Shown here: one piece after another, positions 4,820-6,439 of the stretch
Numbering within the stretch: position 1 is the stretch's first letter
Layout: each line of letters opens with the position of its first letter
DNA from: Mesorhizobium sp.
GTDB taxonomy: Bacteria > Pseudomonadota > Alphaproteobacteria > Rhizobiales > Rhizobiaceae
Reading direction: 5' to 3'
DNA: 6,439 nucleotides
NCBI GenBank assembly: GCA_030698645.1
Contig: JAUYMV010000247.1
Location: forward strand, 1 to 6,439
The notes under the pieces: model-generated
Told to the model about the DNA's origin: nothing
Seen by the model: only the letters and a program-made list of their open reading frames with translations
Databases searched by the model: none
Program-made: the position numbers and the translations under genes

Positions 4820-6439
4820 TCATTTCGCCGCAACCGCTTCCACCGCCGCCTTGCCGCGCGCGGGCCGCGCTGGCGCGCCCTCCAGCGTCGCGATCAGCTT
4901 GGCGCGGATCGCCGCCTGGCGGGTCGGGTTCTCGACCTTCTGGCCGGTCAGGTCGGTGACGTAGAACGTGTCGATGACCTTTTCGCCGAAGGTCGTGATG
5001 TGCGCCGAGGCGATGTCGAGCGACAGGTCGGAGATCGCGCCGGTGATTTCCGACAGGAGGCCCGGCCGGTCGAGGCCCTCGACCTCGATCACCGAGAAGC
5101 GGTTCGACAGCGTGTTGCGGATGTCGACCGCCGGCTCGATGCGGAACGCCCTGGCGCCGCGCTTCGGCTTGGTGCGCTTCTCGATCATCTCCGGCAGCCA
5201 GGTCCGCCCCGACAGCACGTCCTCGATCAGCTTTCCGACGCGCTCGGCGCGCCGGCGCTCGTCGTCGTCGAGGTCGAATTCGCGGCTGATCAGGATGGTG
5301 TCGAGCGCGCGGCCGTCGGTCGTCGTGAAGATCTGCGCGTCGACGATGTTGCCGCCGGCCGCCGCGCAGGCGCCGGCGATGATCGACAGCAGGCGCGGGT
5401 GGTCGGGCGACAGAACCGTGATCTCGGTGACCGCCTCGAACTGGTAGATCGTCACCATCGTGGCGAGGCTCTTCCTCGCCGCATCGGTCTGCCGGATGAA
5501 CTCGGCGTGGCGCACCTGCTCCTTGAGGTCGACCGTCAGCAGGTAATTGTCGTAGTGCAGTTTCACCAGCCGCTCTGCGTCGGCGGCCGAATGCGCCGAC
5601 AGCGCCTCGGCAAGCTGTTCGCGGGCGGCCGCGGCGCGCTTCTCGCGCGACACTTCCGAGAAGCCGCCGGTCAGGAGCAGTTCGGTCTCGTAGTAGAGCG
5701 TGCGCAGCAATTGTCCCTTCCAGCCGTTCCACACGCCCGGCCCGACGCCACGGATGTCGCAGACGGTGAGCACCAGCAGGAGCTTCAGCCGCTCCACCGA
5801 CTGCACGATCGCCGCGAAATCCTCGATCGTCTTGCGGTCGTTGAGGTCGCGCGTCTGCGCCGTCATCGACATCACCAGATGGTTCTCGACCAGCCAGGCG
5901 ATCGTCTCCGCCTCGGAGGCGTCGAAGCCCATGTGCGGCGCCAGCCGCCTGGCGATGCGCCCGCCGGCGGTGGAATGGTCCTCCGGGCGGCCCTTGGCGA
6001 TGTCGTGGAACAGCACCGCCGTATAGAGCAACTCGCGCTGCGCCTTCAGCCCCGGCATCAGCGTGTGCGCCAGCGGGTGCAGCTTGCCGCCATCGCCACG
6101 CTCGAGCTCGGACAGCACGCCGATGCAGCGGATCAGGTGCTCGTCCACCGTGTAGTGGTGATACATGTTGAACTGCATCATCGCGACGATCTTGCCGAAA
6201 TCGGGGATCAGCCGGCCCAGCACGCCGGCTTCGTTCATGCGGCGGAGATTGAGTTCCGGGTTGCGGTCCGACGTCAGCACGTCCATGAACAGCCGGTTGG
6301 CCTCGGGATCGCGCCGCAGCGACCGGTCGATCAGCGACAGCGACCGCGTCACCAGCTTGATCGCGTCCGGGTGGTATTCCAGGCCGTGCTTGTCGGCCAG
6401 CCAGAACAGCCGGAGCAAATTGACCGGGTCCTTCTCGAA
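4820..6439 (-). CDS. glnD: GlnD, PII uridylyltransferase/uridylyl-removing enzyme (C-terminal part)
   Basis: GlnD senses glutamine and adds or removes UMP on PII proteins (GlnB/GlnK), setting glutamine synthetase activity and nitrogen-regulated transcription in the cytoplasm. The frame is open to the right edge, so 539 C-terminal residues are present of the roughly 930-950 usual in this group; the nucleotidyltransferase domain with its metal aspartates lies outside. Numbering from the first visible residue (F, of [12 protein letters not shown]), the HD domain that removes UMP carries H101, H145-D146 (LFHDIAKG), H155, H187 and possibly D228. Two ACT domains, which bind glutamine, follow: one at about 338-400 ([18 protein letters not shown]) and one at about 450-520 ([18 protein letters not shown]). 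All expected motifs of this part are intact. It ends with an Ala/Lys/Arg-rich tail and TGA at 4820-4822. A TTG at 6418 can be read as a start but is internal to the domain. Confidence 0.97.
   Translation of the reverse strand, partial: FEKDPVNLLRLFWLADKHGLEYHPDAIKLVTRSLSLIDRSLRRDPEANRLFMDVLTSDRNPELNLRRMNEAGVLGRLIPDFGKIVAMMQFNMYHHYTVDEHLIRCIGVLSELERGDGGKLHPLAHTLMPGLKAQRELLYTAVLFHDIAKGRPEDHSTAGGRIARRLAPHMGFDASEAETIAWLVENHLVMSMTAQTRDLNDRKTIEDFAAIVQSVERLKLLLVLTVCDIRGVGPGVWNGWKGQLLRTLYYETELLLTGGFSEVSREKRAAAAREQLAEALSAHSAADAERLVKLHYDNYLLTVDLKEQVRHAEFIRQTDAARKSLATMVTIYQFEAVTEITVLSPDHPRLLSIIAGACAAAGGNIVDAQIFTTTDGRALDTILISREFDLDDDERRRAERVGKLIEDVLSGRTWLPEMIEKRTKPKRGARAFRIEPAVDIRNTLSNRFSVIEVEGLDRPGLLSEITGAISDLSLDIASAHITTFGEKVIDTFYVTDLTGQKVENPTRQAAIRAKLIATLEGAPARPARGKAAVEAVAAK

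Noticed and set aside
3159..4964. A 601-codon open frame on the plus strand opposite murJ
   Set aside because: It is antisense to a certain gene, its composition (very rich in R, H, D, Q) is what reverse-strand reading of high-GC coding DNA gives, and it has no recognisable domain or start context.

Overview
The window looks like chromosomal DNA of a high-GC alphaproteobacterium, most likely of the order Hyphomicrobiales (Rhizobiales). The evidence is the sequence of the three recognisable housekeeping proteins, the gene order glnD-murJ-trpS that I know from that order, and short GC-rich palindromic repeats of a style common in those genomes. I cannot name a genus. Every protein-coding gene lies on the minus strand, so transcription runs from the right edge to the left edge.

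Layout in the direction of transcription. (1) 6439-4820: the C-terminal 539 residues of GlnD, the uridylyltransferase/uridylyl-removing enzyme that modifies PII proteins; its start lies outside the window. (2) A 50-nt spacer with a perfect 9-bp palindrome whose 3' arm contains the only Shine-Dalgarno-like sequence of the next gene. (3) 4769-3186: murJ (mviN), the lipid II flippase, complete. (4) A 139-nt spacer unusually dense in potential RNA hairpins. (5) 3046-2198 and 2201-1401: two genes I do not recognise, a three-helix membrane protein and a secreted, HEAT-like protein, joined by a 4-nt ATGA overlap. (6) A 133-nt spacer with a GC-rich hairpin and a plausible sigma-70-type promoter. (7) 1267-200: trpS, tryptophanyl-tRNA synthetase, complete. 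(8) 199-1: non-coding, holding an inverted pair of GC-rich palindromic repeats with a structured centre.

The three housekeeping genes have separate jobs: nitrogen signalling, peptidoglycan precursor export and tRNA charging. The part most worth following is the two-gene unit between murJ and trpS. It appears to be an accessory insertion into otherwise conserved order, is translationally coupled, and encodes a membrane/exported protein pair of unknown function. I see no tRNA, rRNA, CRISPR array, transposase or integrase, and no sign of frameshift in any of the five genes.
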